A DNA stretch of 64,000 nucleotides from M3007 sp046329435 (GTDB lineage Bacteria > Bacteroidota > Bacteroidia > Chitinophagales > Saprospiraceae): assembly GCA_046329435.1 (NCBI GenBank), contig JAXLUR010000001.1, positions 62,001 to 126,000 on the forward strand. The letters run 5' to 3'. Positions 42,906 through 51,084 of this stretch are shown here, piece after piece. How positions within the stretch are numbered: the stretch's first letter is position 1; each line of letters starts with the position of its first letter. The notes beneath the pieces were generated by a model, which saw only the letters and a list, made by a program, of their open reading frames with translations, was not told the origin of the DNA and did no database searches. Both the position numbers and the translations under genes were made by a program.

Positions 42906-43595
42906 TCAGGTATCGAGCAGGTCGGCAACCCGCCTGACGCCGGTACTGGCGGGTTCTGCAACGACGGTAAGGTGATTCAATTGATCGAGGGAAAAGTTGG
43001 TTTGCGGCCTCGGATCGACATAATACACAGGAATCTCGGGCGGCGCATAAAGAATCAGTCCGGCGGCAGGATACACTTGCAGCGATGTGCCGATGATCAG
43101 GAAAATATCGGCCCGGGAGGCTAGTTCCCTGGCTTTTTCGAGCATGGGGACCGATTCGCCGAACCAGACGATATGCGGGCGCAATTGCGCGCCGCGCTCG
43201 CAACGGTCGCCCAGGTGCAGGTCGCCATCCCAGTCGTATACCAGGTGTTCGTAGCGTTCGGAGCGCACCTTGCGCAATTCACCGTGCAGATGGAGTACAT
43301 TTTTACTGCCGGCCCGTTCATGCAGGTCGTCCACATTTTGCGTAATCACCCGTACGTCGTAGCGCTTTTCAAGATCGACCAGTGCCAGGTGACCGGCGTT
43401 TGGCGCTACTTCGAACAACTGGCGGCGGCGCTGATTGTAAAAATCGAGCACAAGTTGCGGGTTGCGCCGCCAGGCCTCCGGGGTTGCTACATCTTCGATC
43501 CGATGGTTGTGCCACAGCCCGTTTGCATCGCGAAAAGTCTGGATGCCACTCTCTGCCGAAATGCCGGCGCCGGTAAGCACGACGAGTTTTTTCAT
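42906..43595 (-). CDS. NAD-dependent protein deacylase, Sir2 family (class III-like)
   Basis: 229 residues. Sirtuin signatures are present: VLTGAGISAESGIQTFRDA, ITQNVDDLHERAGS, LHLHGEL and IIGTSLQVYPAAG. FYNQRRR supplies the Tyr-x-x-Arg pair that reads acidic acyl groups in SIRT5/CobB-type enzymes, so desuccinylation or deacetylation is likely. The usual four zinc cysteines are not there; the region reads DLHLGDRCERGAQLRPHIVW with a single Cys, so the zinc module is degenerate or replaced. It is cytoplasmic and lies between the permease (8 bp away) and the kinase (4 bp away). Confidence 0.93.
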   Translation of the reverse strand: MKKLVVLTGAGISAESGIQTFRDANGLWHNHRIEDVATPEAWRRNPQLVLDFYNQRRRQLFEVAPNAGHLALVDLEKRYDVRVITQNVDDLHERAGSKNVLHLHGELRKVRSERYEHLVYDWDGDLHLGDRCERGAQLRPHIVWFGESVPMLEKARELASRADIFLIIGTSLQVYPAAGLILYAPPEIPVYYVDPRPQTNFSLDQLNHLTVVAEPASTGVRRVADLLDT

Positions 43596-43603
43596 GGTCC
43601 GGT

Positions 43604-45526
43604 TCAGGCTGCCGCCCTGCGCAACTTGCTGTTTTTATAACCGTAGGTGAAATAAATCCCCAAACCGATCACCAGCCAGATGAAGAAACCAAACCAGCTT
43701 TTGGCAGGTATTTGGGCCATCATGTAGAAACAAAAAACGAGACCGAGCACCGGGATGAGCGAGAGTTTTTGACGGAAGCTCATCACAACCAGTGAAATAC
43801 AGGTCAAAATAAACAGCCACATGGGTATTTTGTGCTGAAACAGCGACCAGCCCGACTCGAATTTTTCTTCTTCCGGTATGGGCATGTGGGCTACGGCAGC
43901 GGCATAGGCGTCGGTATCCAGTCCGTCCAGATAAGCCGAGAGGTCGCCTTTCGCAGTGGCAAAAACAGCACTGTCCTGTTGGGCATAGATGCTTTTTACC
44001 GATTCGATCTGGGCTTCGGACAACCTGCCGAACAACATCTCCGCATCGCACATCTGGGGGGCGTTGGTCAGCCAGTCGCGGGTATCTTTCGGGTACTGAA
44101 CATACAGGTAAACGGCGGTCAGGAGCACCAGTCCCGGGAAAATCCATTGCGCGTTGATATACGGCGTTTTGAATTTGCCACGCGGAGCGTTGGGCGTGCG
44201 TTGCAATTTCAACACCCCTGCACACACCAGCACGAAAGCGAACAAAGTGCCCATGCTGCACAGGTCAAGCACCGTGTCGCTGGGAATGAACAGCATGGGA
44301 ATGACCACGAACAAGCCGGTGATGATCGTGGAGAAATCGGGTGTCCTGAACTTGGGGTGGATGTGGGCGAAGCGTTTGGGCAAAAGACCGTCGCGGCTCA
44401 TCGTCATCCAGATGCGCGGTTGGCCCAACTGGAACACCAGAAATACGCCAGCCATTGCCACCACTGCGCTCACGGCGATCACGCCGGAGAACCATTTGAG
44501 GCCAATCTGTTCGAAAACGAAGGCAAGCGGGTCGTCCACTTTGAGTTTGGTATAACTGACCATTCCGGTGAGCACCAGCGCGATCAGGATGTACAACACC
44601 GTGCAAATAATGATCGAGTAAACCATGGCCCGCGGCAAGTCGCGCTGCGGATTTTTGCATTCCTCCGCGGTGGTCGACAATGCATCGAACCCGATGTAGG
44701 CGAAAAATACCGAGGAAACGCCCGCCATTACGCCGCCGAAGCCATTGGGCACAAAGGGGTGCCAGTTGGCAGTATCGACGTAAAATGCACCGACCACGAT
44801 AACCAGCAATACCACGATCATTTTCAGGGCGACCATCATATTGCCTGCATTTTTCGATTCTTTCATGCCGATATAAACCAGGCCGGTGATGAGAATCGAC
44901 ATAATAATGGCCGGAATATCCATGATGAGGCGCAACCCGCCGATCATGGGCGCGCCCGACCAGGCATGGTAGGCTTCCTGTTCGAAACTCGACAGCTCGG
45001 CCATCGGCGTACCCGCTTTCATCAGCCCGGTCGCCACTGCGAAGCCGTCGCGCGCCGACGGGTAATCGATGGTAGCCCAGGCAGGAATATGCCAGCCCGA
45101 ACTTTCACATAAGCTGGTAAAATAACCCGACCACGAGACCGCAACGGTAATGTTGCCGACGGCATATTCCATGATGAGCGCCCAGCCGATGATCCAGGCA
45201 ATGAGCTCGCCGAAAGCCACGTACGAGTAGGTGTAAGCGCTTCCTGACACCGGAATAAGCGACGCGAACTCGGCATAGGCAAAAGCGGCAAAACCGCAGG
45301 CCAGGGCCGTAAAAATGAAAAGAAAAAGCACGGCCGGACCACCTTCGAAACTGGCCTTACCGATCGTGCTGAAAATCCCTGCGCCGATGATGGCGGCGAT
45401 ACCCAGGGCGGTCAGGTCGGTGACGCCGAGAGTTTTGTCCAGCCCGCCGGCGTGTTCGGTTGCATCGGCCGAGGCAAGGGCATCCTCGACGGTTTTTTTA
45501 CGGAAGAGATGTTGAAAGATCGACAT
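43604..45526 (-). CDS. APC-family amino-acid permease
   Basis: 640 residues from the ATG at 45526. The N-terminal motif LTALGIAAIIGAGIFSTIG and GWALIMEYAVGNITVAVSWS are typical of the YfnA/CAT-like branch of the amino acid-polyamine-organocation family. I count at least 12 hydrophobic helices. A hydrophilic insert of about 80 residues (from about 490, MCDAEMLFGRLSEAQIESVK) separates the core from the last helices and is unusual. It imports amino acids across the inner membrane; the substrate is unknown. It is the first gene of the permease-sirtuin-kinase group. Confidence 0.92.
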   Translation of the reverse strand: MSIFQHLFRKKTVEDALASADATEHAGGLDKTLGVTDLTALGIAAIIGAGIFSTIGKASFEGGPAVLFLFIFTALACGFAAFAYAEFASLIPVSGSAYTYSYVAFGELIAWIIGWALIMEYAVGNITVAVSWSGYFTSLCESSGWHIPAWATIDYPSARDGFAVATGLMKAGTPMAELSSFEQEAYHAWSGAPMIGGLRLIMDIPAIIMSILITGLVYIGMKESKNAGNMMVALKMIVVLLVIVVGAFYVDTANWHPFVPNGFGGVMAGVSSVFFAYIGFDALSTTAEECKNPQRDLPRAMVYSIIICTVLYILIALVLTGMVSYTKLKVDDPLAFVFEQIGLKWFSGVIAVSAVVAMAGVFLVFQLGQPRIWMTMSRDGLLPKRFAHIHPKFRTPDFSTIITGLFVVIPMLFIPSDTVLDLCSMGTLFAFVLVCAGVLKLQRTPNAPRGKFKTPYINAQWIFPGLVLLTAVYLYVQYPKDTRDWLTNAPQMCDAEMLFGRLSEAQIESVKSIYAQQDSAVFATAKGDLSAYLDGLDTDAYAAAVAHMPIPEEEKFESGWSLFQHKIPMWLFILTCISLVVMSFRQKLSLIPVLGLVFCFYMMAQIPAKSWFGFFIWLVIGLGIYFTYGYKNSKLRRAAA

Positions 45527-45666
45527 TCGGATTCGGTGTTTGGCGTCCCGTTTTGAGCAAAATGGTGGAGAATTATAATACAATTCGACTGCTATTTTGC
45601 CAATAGCGGGGGAAAAGTAGGGCTTTCGATTATTTTGAAAAATATTTTTATCAATACCGCGGCCAT

Positions 45667-45707
45667 AAAAAACGGGGCGATGCCGGCATCACGCCCGCAT
45701 CGCCCCG
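45667..45707 (-). terminator. Terminator after the methyltransferase gene
   Basis: CGGGGCGATGC (45673-45683) pairs with GCATCGCCCCG (45697-45707) around a 13-base loop. On the minus strand the stem is followed by six T's (45672-45667). It ends the lipoprotein-methyltransferase transcript. Confidence 0.85.
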
Positions 45708-45731
45708 ACAGATTGCCTGCCGCGGCAGGGT

Positions 45732-46532
45732 TCATGTTTTGGTTGCCTTGATGCTGTACACCATCGGCAATATATTTTCAAGGCCTTTGATTCGGTAATT
45801 ACCGTCTTCGCCTTTCACGGTTTTGTCAAAACAATCGTAGGGCGAGTAGGGGTATTCATTCAAAAAATCGATGCGCAATCCGTGCCGGATCAGACTGTTG
45901 ATGATTTCGCTCAGGCTGTGGTTCCAGCCGAATTCCTTGTATTCGATTTCTGCGTAGCGATCGGCATAGCTGCCGGTCTGTTCCGTCTCGATCACGCCGG
46001 CGTTGTGGTAGGCGTACTTGATCATTTCCATCCGTTCGTCGAGCATCCAGAGCACGGGATGGAAGTCGGCGATGTAAAAAACGCCGCCGGGCCGGAGAAA
46101 ATGGCCGATGACAGCGCCCCAGCGATCCAGGTCGGGCAGCCATCCGATGGTACCGTACGACGTGAATACGATGTCGAACTCGCCTTCCAGATGTTGGGGC
46201 AAGTCGTAAAGATTGCAACACACAAAATCGGCGGGGATGTTCAGTTCTGCCGACAATTCACGGGCATAGCTGATGGCCGAGTCCGAAAAATCGCAACCGG
46301 TCACATCGGCGCCGAGCCGGGCCCACGACAGGGTATCCTGGCCGAAATGACATTGCAGGTGCAGCAATTTTTTGTTCTTCACCTCGCCGAGCTCCCGAAG
46401 TTCAATTTCCGTGAGACTCAGGCCGCCTTTTTTCCAGTTATCGACATCGTAGAAAGACGACTTTTTGTGCACCTCCGTCCGGAGATTCCAGCCTTGCCGG
46501 TTCGCTTCGAAATAATCTTGATGGTTGTTCAT
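45732..46532 (-). CDS. Class I SAM-dependent methyltransferase
   Basis: 266 residues from the ATG at 46532. Motif I is LLHLQCHFGQDTLSWARLGA (the usual glycine loop with HFGQD), followed by VTGCDFSDSAISYA and, after DIVFTSYGTIGWL, the post-motif region RPGGVFYIADFHPVLW. This form, with a His-Phe-Gly loop, is common for small-molecule methyltransferases of unknown substrate. Cytoplasmic. It follows the lipoprotein gene by 42 bp and is closed by a terminator. Confidence 0.9.
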   Translation of the reverse strand: MNNHQDYFEANRQGWNLRTEVHKKSSFYDVDNWKKGGLSLTEIELRELGEVKNKKLLHLQCHFGQDTLSWARLGADVTGCDFSDSAISYARELSAELNIPADFVCCNLYDLPQHLEGEFDIVFTSYGTIGWLPDLDRWGAVIGHFLRPGGVFYIADFHPVLWMLDERMEMIKYAYHNAGVIETEQTGSYADRYAEIEYKEFGWNHSLSEIINSLIRHGLRIDFLNEYPYSPYDCFDKTVKGEDGNYRIKGLENILPMVYSIKATKT

Positions 46533-46574
46533 GTTAGATGGTTTGACACGGACACCCTTAAAACCAGCCGCGGC

Positions 46575-47858
46575 CTAAAAGTTCCGGATGCGGGCAACGT
46601 ATTTGCCTTTGGTCTGCCATCTTGGATCGTTGCCGGCCAAATAATATTGCATGATCCGGGCAGGGTCGCTCAGGTTGGCGTACGATTCGGCCCGTGTTTC
46701 CACGCTGTTGCCAAAATTGTAGGTGCGCAAGGAAAAGGAAAGCGCGGCCACCGCATCGGGCAGATCTGGCAGGCGGTAACTGACGATTCCGCCCGGATCG
46801 GCGGCGATCAGGGCTTCCCATTTGATTCCGGGCAGGCCTGCATGTGTGCGGGTGAACGACACGAGGTCCATGTCGCCGTTGCAGCGGGCTGCAGCATAGC
46901 GGGTATTAGCCGGCACTGCCGCCTGGATATCGAACGGAGGTTCGGAAAGAAACGAGGGCAGACTTGCATAGTAGCCATCCGAAACATAGCCGTACCCCGC
47001 CGAACCTATCGGCGCCGACATCCGGACGCGATAGCCTGAATAGGGCTTCACTTCCGGCTCGAAAACAGCCAGCTGATCGAAAATCGGTATCGCGCCCCCA
47101 GGCGCGCGAAGCAGGTCGCCCAGCGGCATGAATTTCAGGGTGGAAGTGTCAACCAGCCCTTCTATTTCGTATTTCCAGGGGCCATTGTAGGGCAATCCAA
47201 TGTATTTACTCGGTGCATTGAGCAATTTGGGGAGAATAGTCGCATCGATGGAGGCGGCCTGCGTGGGCCCCGCGACATTGTCGAAAAACATGTACCGCCA
47301 GGTACTTTCGCCATTGATCAGAATACGCAGCCAGATTTTGCCGGTGTGTAAAATGCGGTACTGGCCGGTGTAATTGTTGGCCAGCTGGGGCCGTGCAAAG
47401 GTCAGACCGTCGGGCACAATGATGGAATCCAGCGAATTGATATTGGTAAACTGGATCAGCAGGTCGATGCTTTGCCGGAATTCCTGATCGCTCAAACGGA
47501 TATTTTGGCCGCTGGAAATATTGGTGTAGGTGGTAAGCGAGATAGTGGTATCGACCACCCCCGAGCCGGAGGCGTCGATATTGGTAATTTTTACGATCGT
47601 GCAATCAAAGCGATCGCCCGAAGCGGTTCGGGATACGGAGAGGGACGCCGTATCGAGCCCCTCGAGCCAGCGGAAAGCGCGAACACGACCGTCGGCGTCG
47701 GAAATGAACGCGCCGTATCGAGCCTGAAGGGAGTTGAATTCGTTGTCAAAATAAAGCGTAAAAGATTCCTCGGGTTGCACAGGCACAGGGTCGTCTTTTC
47801 GACAAGCCACGAGGGCCAGGGCAAACATTGCGATAACAATAAGTGTACGAGTCGGCAT
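46575..47858 (-). CDS. Hypothetical lipoprotein
   Basis: 427 residues from the ATG at 47858. The signal ends in a lipobox, ALALVAC, with CRKDDPVPV after the acylated Cys, a Bacteroidota-type surface or periplasmic lipoprotein. The body is beta-rich and has no motif I recognise (for example SFTLYFDNEFNSLQARYG near the start; TGQYRILHTGKIWLRIL in the middle). The pattern of a short Pro-rich linker and beta domains suggests an extracytoplasmic binding or structural role. It has its own promoter box and precedes the methyltransferase by 42 bp. Confidence 0.8.
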   Translation of the reverse strand: MPTRTLIVIAMFALALVACRKDDPVPVQPEESFTLYFDNEFNSLQARYGAFISDADGRVRAFRWLEGLDTASLSVSRTASGDRFDCTIVKITNIDASGSGVVDTTISLTTYTNISSGQNIRLSDQEFRQSIDLLIQFTNINSLDSIIVPDGLTFARPQLANNYTGQYRILHTGKIWLRILINGESTWRYMFFDNVAGPTQAASIDATILPKLLNAPSKYIGLPYNGPWKYEIEGLVDTSTLKFMPLGDLLRAPGGAIPIFDQLAVFEPEVKPYSGYRVRMSAPIGSAGYGYVSDGYYASLPSFLSEPPFDIQAAVPANTRYAAARCNGDMDLVSFTRTHAGLPGIKWEALIAADPGGIVSYRLPDLPDAVAALSFSLRTYNFGNSVETRAESYANLSDPARIMQYYLAGNDPRWQTKGKYVARIRNF

Positions 47859-47906
47859 GGGTAAAAATGGGTTAGTGTACAAAAACAATGAAGCGGATTA
47901 CTGCGG

Positions 47907-47914
47907 CAAAAATA
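47907..47914 (-). promoter_or_regulatory. TAnnTTTG promoter box for the lipoprotein-methyltransferase pair
   Basis: Minus-strand TATTTTTG lies about 49 bases upstream of the lipoprotein start at 47858. No clear TTTG partner is visible at the expected distance. Confidence 0.4.
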
Positions 47915-48039
47915 GACCTCGAGCAAGGAACGTGCCGTTAAAACTTTTTAAGCAAAAAACAGTCTCTGACGAGCGAAGGGCTGAATTTTTTTAAAAACTT
48001 TGACTGGAAGCGCAACCTTGTTCGAAATTTCTCCGTGTT

Positions 48040-48606
48040 GTGTCCGTAGTGAATCATTCCGATCTCGAAGAAATCCTCGAAGGCTGCCGCCGCAACAGTC
48101 GTACGAGTCAGTACCGGCTTTTCAGTCGGTTCTACAACTATGCCATGTCGGTAGCCAGCCGTTATGTTTCCAACACGGAAGCGGCGGAAGAGGTTACGAA
48201 TGATGCCTTTTTCAAGGTGTTTACCAAAATCCACCTGTTTGAGCCTCGTGACGAAGGCGGTTTTCGTGCCTGGCTTCGGCGTATTGTCATCAACACCGCT
48301 ATCGACCGGCTCAGGTCGGCGATTCATTTGCCACCCACCCAGGAGTGGCGCGCCGAGATGGACCCACAAATGGAACCGGGTATCATCGAGCAATTGACCG
48401 AAGAACAAATTTTTTCCCTGCTCGACCAACTTTCGCCGGCCTACCGGGCTGTCTTTAATCTGTTTGTTGTGGACGGGTATTCGCACGAGGAAATTGCCGA
48501 AACACTCGGCATTAGCGTGGGGACGTCCAAATCTAATCTGGCCCGTGCAAGACAAAGACTGAAAAGCCTGCTTGCAGATGAACTTGACCTAAGTTACAAC
48601 GTATGA
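48040..48606 (+). CDS. ECF-type RNA polymerase sigma factor
   Basis: 188 residues using GTG at 48040 (another GTG at 48049; the first in-frame ATG is far inside). Sigma region 2 is LFSRFYNYAMSVASRYVSN and TNDAFFKVFTKIH, region 4 is LSPAYRAVFNLFVVDGYSHE then IAETLGISVGTSKSNLARAR. The ATG of the next gene overlaps its TGA (ATGA), so the two are translationally coupled, as sigma/anti-sigma pairs usually are. It probably directs RNA polymerase to an envelope-related regulon. Confidence 0.93.
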   Translation: MSVVNHSDLEEILEGCRRNSRTSQYRLFSRFYNYAMSVASRYVSNTEAAEEVTNDAFFKVFTKIHLFEPRDEGGFRAWLRRIVINTAIDRLRSAIHLPPTQEWRAEMDPQMEPGIIEQLTEEQIFSLLDQLSPAYRAVFNLFVVDGYSHEEIAETLGISVGTSKSNLARARQRLKSLLADELDLSYNV

Positions 48607-50087
48607 AAGACTTCGACCAATTTTTCAAGGATCGACTGGAAGGGGAGCGCCCTCATCCCCGACGCGATGAAAACTGGCGGCAACTGTCTCGCCGGCTCGA
48701 GGCATTTGAATCCGGCATACAACGCAAACCCGGCTCTCCGAGGCGTTGGACGAAACTCGTCTGGCAGTTCGCAGCCGGTGTTGCCGCGGCTGGCACCATT
48801 TGGGTCGCCAGCCAAAACCACACCCTGCGCCTCGAAAATCAGGCCCTGCGCGAACAATTAGCCCAATCAAGCCCGGTCCTGTCTTCCCGACCGGATATTA
48901 CGACCACGGCCCCGTTTGAAGGCGCTGTGTCTTCCGGCACCTTGCCGCACAACGCGCCCCCGGCATCATCCGTGCAGGCGGGTTCCAGCGATTCCGATCA
49001 TCAGATTTTTGCCGAATCAAAACCCGCTGAACGCCAATCTGCCGACCGCCAGCAGGCAGATGAAAGGCCTCTGGCTGCGCGCCGTCAGGCAAACGAGGCT
49101 GGGTCAAACCGAAAAACAGCCGGCAGCAACCATAAAAAACAGCCGATCCGCCCGGCCGCTATCGACCCGGCGGCAAGGCCAACTGCTCCGAACAGCCAAT
49201 CCAATGTTCCAGATGATATAAAAAACCCTGCCACCGATCAGCAAACGATACTGGAGGAAGCGCTTCCTAAGGCCGGAAGCGACTGCATTCTCACCCCTCC
49301 AGTAACCGTGGCGCTTTTGCCGACCGGCATGCCCGACAGCGTGCATTCGCAGACTGATCAAAAGCCCCGGCACTTGCCTGTGTTGGAAACGAACGCCAAT
49401 TCCGCATTGCCTCAGGCCGCCGCTCCGCAGATGATCAAGCCGGCGCGCCAGCCGATGCGTTACCGCGTAGGCATACAGGCTTTGGCCGGCGCCAGTTCGC
49501 CCGAAGAAGACGGCGTTTCATACTTGCTGGGCCAGTCGTTTAGCGCCGAGGCAAGGCTTTGGAAGGATGTCTGGTTGGGCGCATCGGTCGATCTGATGCA
49601 TTACGAGGTCGATACCAAAGACTTGCCCGCTCGTTTCGGATTGCCGCGGGAAGCAGAGCCCTATCCGCCGGGCGGGCCGGTACCGCATGATCCTTCACGG
49701 CTTGTCAGGGTCGAATCGGAGATGAAGCAGCGACGGTTCAGTGCGCAACTGCGTTATTCCATTCCTTTTCAGGGGCGCGTCAGGCCATACGTTCAGACCG
49801 GGTATGTCTGGACGCAACAACCTTCGTCAATGGTCCTGTACGAATTCAAAATCGAGCAACACCACGGCGGCGGACCGGGGCATGATCCTTTTGAAGTCAG
49901 TAAATTCTATTCCCGCAGAACGACACAGCGCTGGGAGAAAAATACCTGGCGTCTGGGCGCCGGAGTTGAATTTGATGCCGGCCGCTGGGCCTTTGGCCTG
50001 TCTGCCAGCTACGATAAAAATTTCACCTCGAACGACCCTTTATTCGATGCCCTGCTGTTGAAGGGCGGCGCCAGTTACCAGTTTTAA
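48603..50087 (+). CDS. Anti-sigma-like single-pass membrane protein with C-terminal outer-membrane beta-barrel
   Basis: 494 residues starting at the ATGA overlap with the sigma gene. Residues 1-48 are charged and cytoplasmic (MKDFDQFFKDRLEGERPHPR), followed by one transmembrane helix (51-70, KLVWQFAAGVAAAGTIWVAS). Then comes a coiled-coil start and a disordered Ser/Ala/Pro/Gln-rich linker to about 285. The last ~210 residues read like an 8-stranded outer-membrane barrel (RYRVGIQALAGA; FSAQLRYSIPF; RPYVQTGYVW; WRLGAGVEF; last residues ASYQF). It thus could span from cytoplasm to outer membrane. Coupling to a sigma factor suggests it holds that factor; the N-terminal domain does not match a family I recognise. 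Confidence 0.82.
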   Translation: MKDFDQFFKDRLEGERPHPRRDENWRQLSRRLEAFESGIQRKPGSPRRWTKLVWQFAAGVAAAGTIWVASQNHTLRLENQALREQLAQSSPVLSSRPDITTTAPFEGAVSSGTLPHNAPPASSVQAGSSDSDHQIFAESKPAERQSADRQQADERPLAARRQANEAGSNRKTAGSNHKKQPIRPAAIDPAARPTAPNSQSNVPDDIKNPATDQQTILEEALPKAGSDCILTPPVTVALLPTGMPDSVHSQTDQKPRHLPVLETNANSALPQAAAPQMIKPARQPMRYRVGIQALAGASSPEEDGVSYLLGQSFSAEARLWKDVWLGASVDLMHYEVDTKDLPARFGLPREAEPYPPGGPVPHDPSRLVRVESEMKQRRFSAQLRYSIPFQGRVRPYVQTGYVWTQQPSSMVLYEFKIEQHHGGGPGHDPFEVSKFYSRRTTQRWEKNTWRLGAGVEFDAGRWAFGLSASYDKNFTSNDPLFDALLLKGGASYQF

Positions 50088-50198
50088 CATTTTTTTAAGG
50101 ATAGAATTTTCAAAGTGAAGCAACCCGATTGGACAGTTCTCCGTGTGGTAATGTCGAATGGGTAATTCCGCCCGGATTAAAAATATTTTTTACCAGAC

Positions 50199-50585
50199 AT
50201 GAAGAACATCCTTCTTTTTGCTGCCTTCGGACTGCTTGCTTTCATGTACGCTTGCCAGAAAGATACCCTGACCGATACCTATGCCAGCGACGGTACTCTC
50301 GTGACCGAGCGCGGCGGTCACGGCCATTTTTTCGGCGACTCCCTGCATCATGCCTGCGATTCGTTGCAAAACGACTCGCTCGGCCATCCGCCGCACCACG
50401 CGCATGATTCGCTTTGGCATGTACTGGATTCGCTGCACACGCACCATCCGCACGATTCCATTCCCGGCGGTCCGCACCCCGACAGCACGGGCCACCCCGA
50501 GCCTGACTCCACGGGCGGTGGTCACGGCGGACCGGGCGGCGGCCACGGCGGCCACGGCGGCCACGGTGGTCACGGCGGCCATTGA
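50199..50585 (+). CDS. His/Gly-rich lipoprotein
   Basis: 128 residues with signal and lipobox MKNILLFAAFGLLAFMYAC, Cys19 predicted lipidated. The rest is dominated by His, Asp, Ser, Pro and Gly: repeated HDSL/HACDSL-type units (about 50-90), DSIPGGPHPDSTG, and a C-terminal GGH tandem repeat. More than twenty His residues suggest metal binding (Zn, Ni or Cu), with the repeated Asp-Ser as a spacer. It lies downstream of the sigma and barrel genes and upstream of a cytochrome-like lipoprotein, with a terminator between. No catalytic domain is seen. Confidence 0.82.
   Translation: MKNILLFAAFGLLAFMYACQKDTLTDTYASDGTLVTERGGHGHFFGDSLHHACDSLQNDSLGHPPHHAHDSLWHVLDSLHTHHPHDSIPGGPHPDSTGHPEPDSTGGGHGGPGGGHGGHGGHGGHGGH
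50538..50582 (+). repeat. Tandem 9-bp repeat encoding Gly-Gly-His
   Basis: Five units of GGCGGCCAC or a close variant run to the end of the gene. Units 1-3 are identical, the fourth differs at two bases and the fifth at one. Slippage here would change the number of C-terminal His-bearing units without a frameshift. Confidence 0.85.
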
Positions 50586-50622
50586 TTCGAAAATGAAATT
50601 TGAGAAGTATTTTTTCTTAATG

Positions 50623-50654
50623 GTCTCCTGGAAGAAATTTCAGGAGACTTTTTT
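50623..50654 (+). terminator. Rho-independent terminator after the His-rich lipoprotein gene
   Basis: GTCTCCTG (50623-50630) pairs with CAGGAGAC (50641-50648) around a 10-base loop, followed by six T's. It lies 24 bases before the next ATG at 50678, so it could also attenuate read-through into that gene. Confidence 0.82.
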
Positions 50655-50677
50655 CTTCAATCAAGTTAAACCTGGAT

Positions 50678-51055
50678 ATGAAACATATTTTTCTGGTGGG
50701 TTTTATCCTCGCACTCACGGCGCTGGCCTGCAACAAAGACAGTTCATCCTCCGATTATCTGGACCAGGCGGATTGCAGCGGTATCGATGCCAGCACCAAT
50801 ACCTACAGTTTGTCTATCAAAACCATCCTGAACAACAACTGCGCTACCTCCGGCTGTCACAATGCCGCTACGGCAGCGGAAGGCATTGACCTGAGCAGTT
50901 ATTCTGCTGCGAAAGACGCCTTCGAGCGCACCGAATGCCTTTGCTCTATTCACCACGGCAGCGGCTGCAAGCCCATGCCCGACGGTGGCGGCAAACTCAG
51001 CGATGCCCTGATTCAGAAAATCGATTGCTGGGCAAAAAACGGCTACGCACAGTAA
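50678..51055 (+). CDS. Small cytochrome c-like lipoprotein with a CX4CH motif
   Basis: 125 residues. Signal and lipobox MKHIFLVGFILALTALAC. The middle reads IKTILNNNCATSGCHNAA: the two Cys are four residues apart before His (C-x4-C-H), not the usual C-x2-C-H, and GIDLSSY follows, as in c-type cytochrome-like domains of Bacteroidota lipoproteins. A later CLCSIHH and PMPDGGGKLSDALIQKIDCW supply a candidate Met ligand. Heme attachment is plausible but not proved. It is convergent with smc, 29 bp apart. Confidence 0.72.
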   Translation: MKHIFLVGFILALTALACNKDSSSSDYLDQADCSGIDASTNTYSLSIKTILNNNCATSGCHNAATAAEGIDLSSYSAAKDAFERTECLCSIHHGSGCKPMPDGGGKLSDALIQKIDCWAKNGYAQ

Positions 51056-51084
51056 CGCGATTGTGCGGCGTAGCGGCGGGTATA

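Noticed and set aside
43832..45112. 426-residue plus-strand open frame
   Set aside because: Opposite the permease. No membrane helices or motifs; His/Gly-rich composition is the complement of hydrophobic codons.
47938..48555. 205-residue minus-strand frame
   Set aside because: Antisense to the ECF sigma factor, which has regions 2 and 4 intact.
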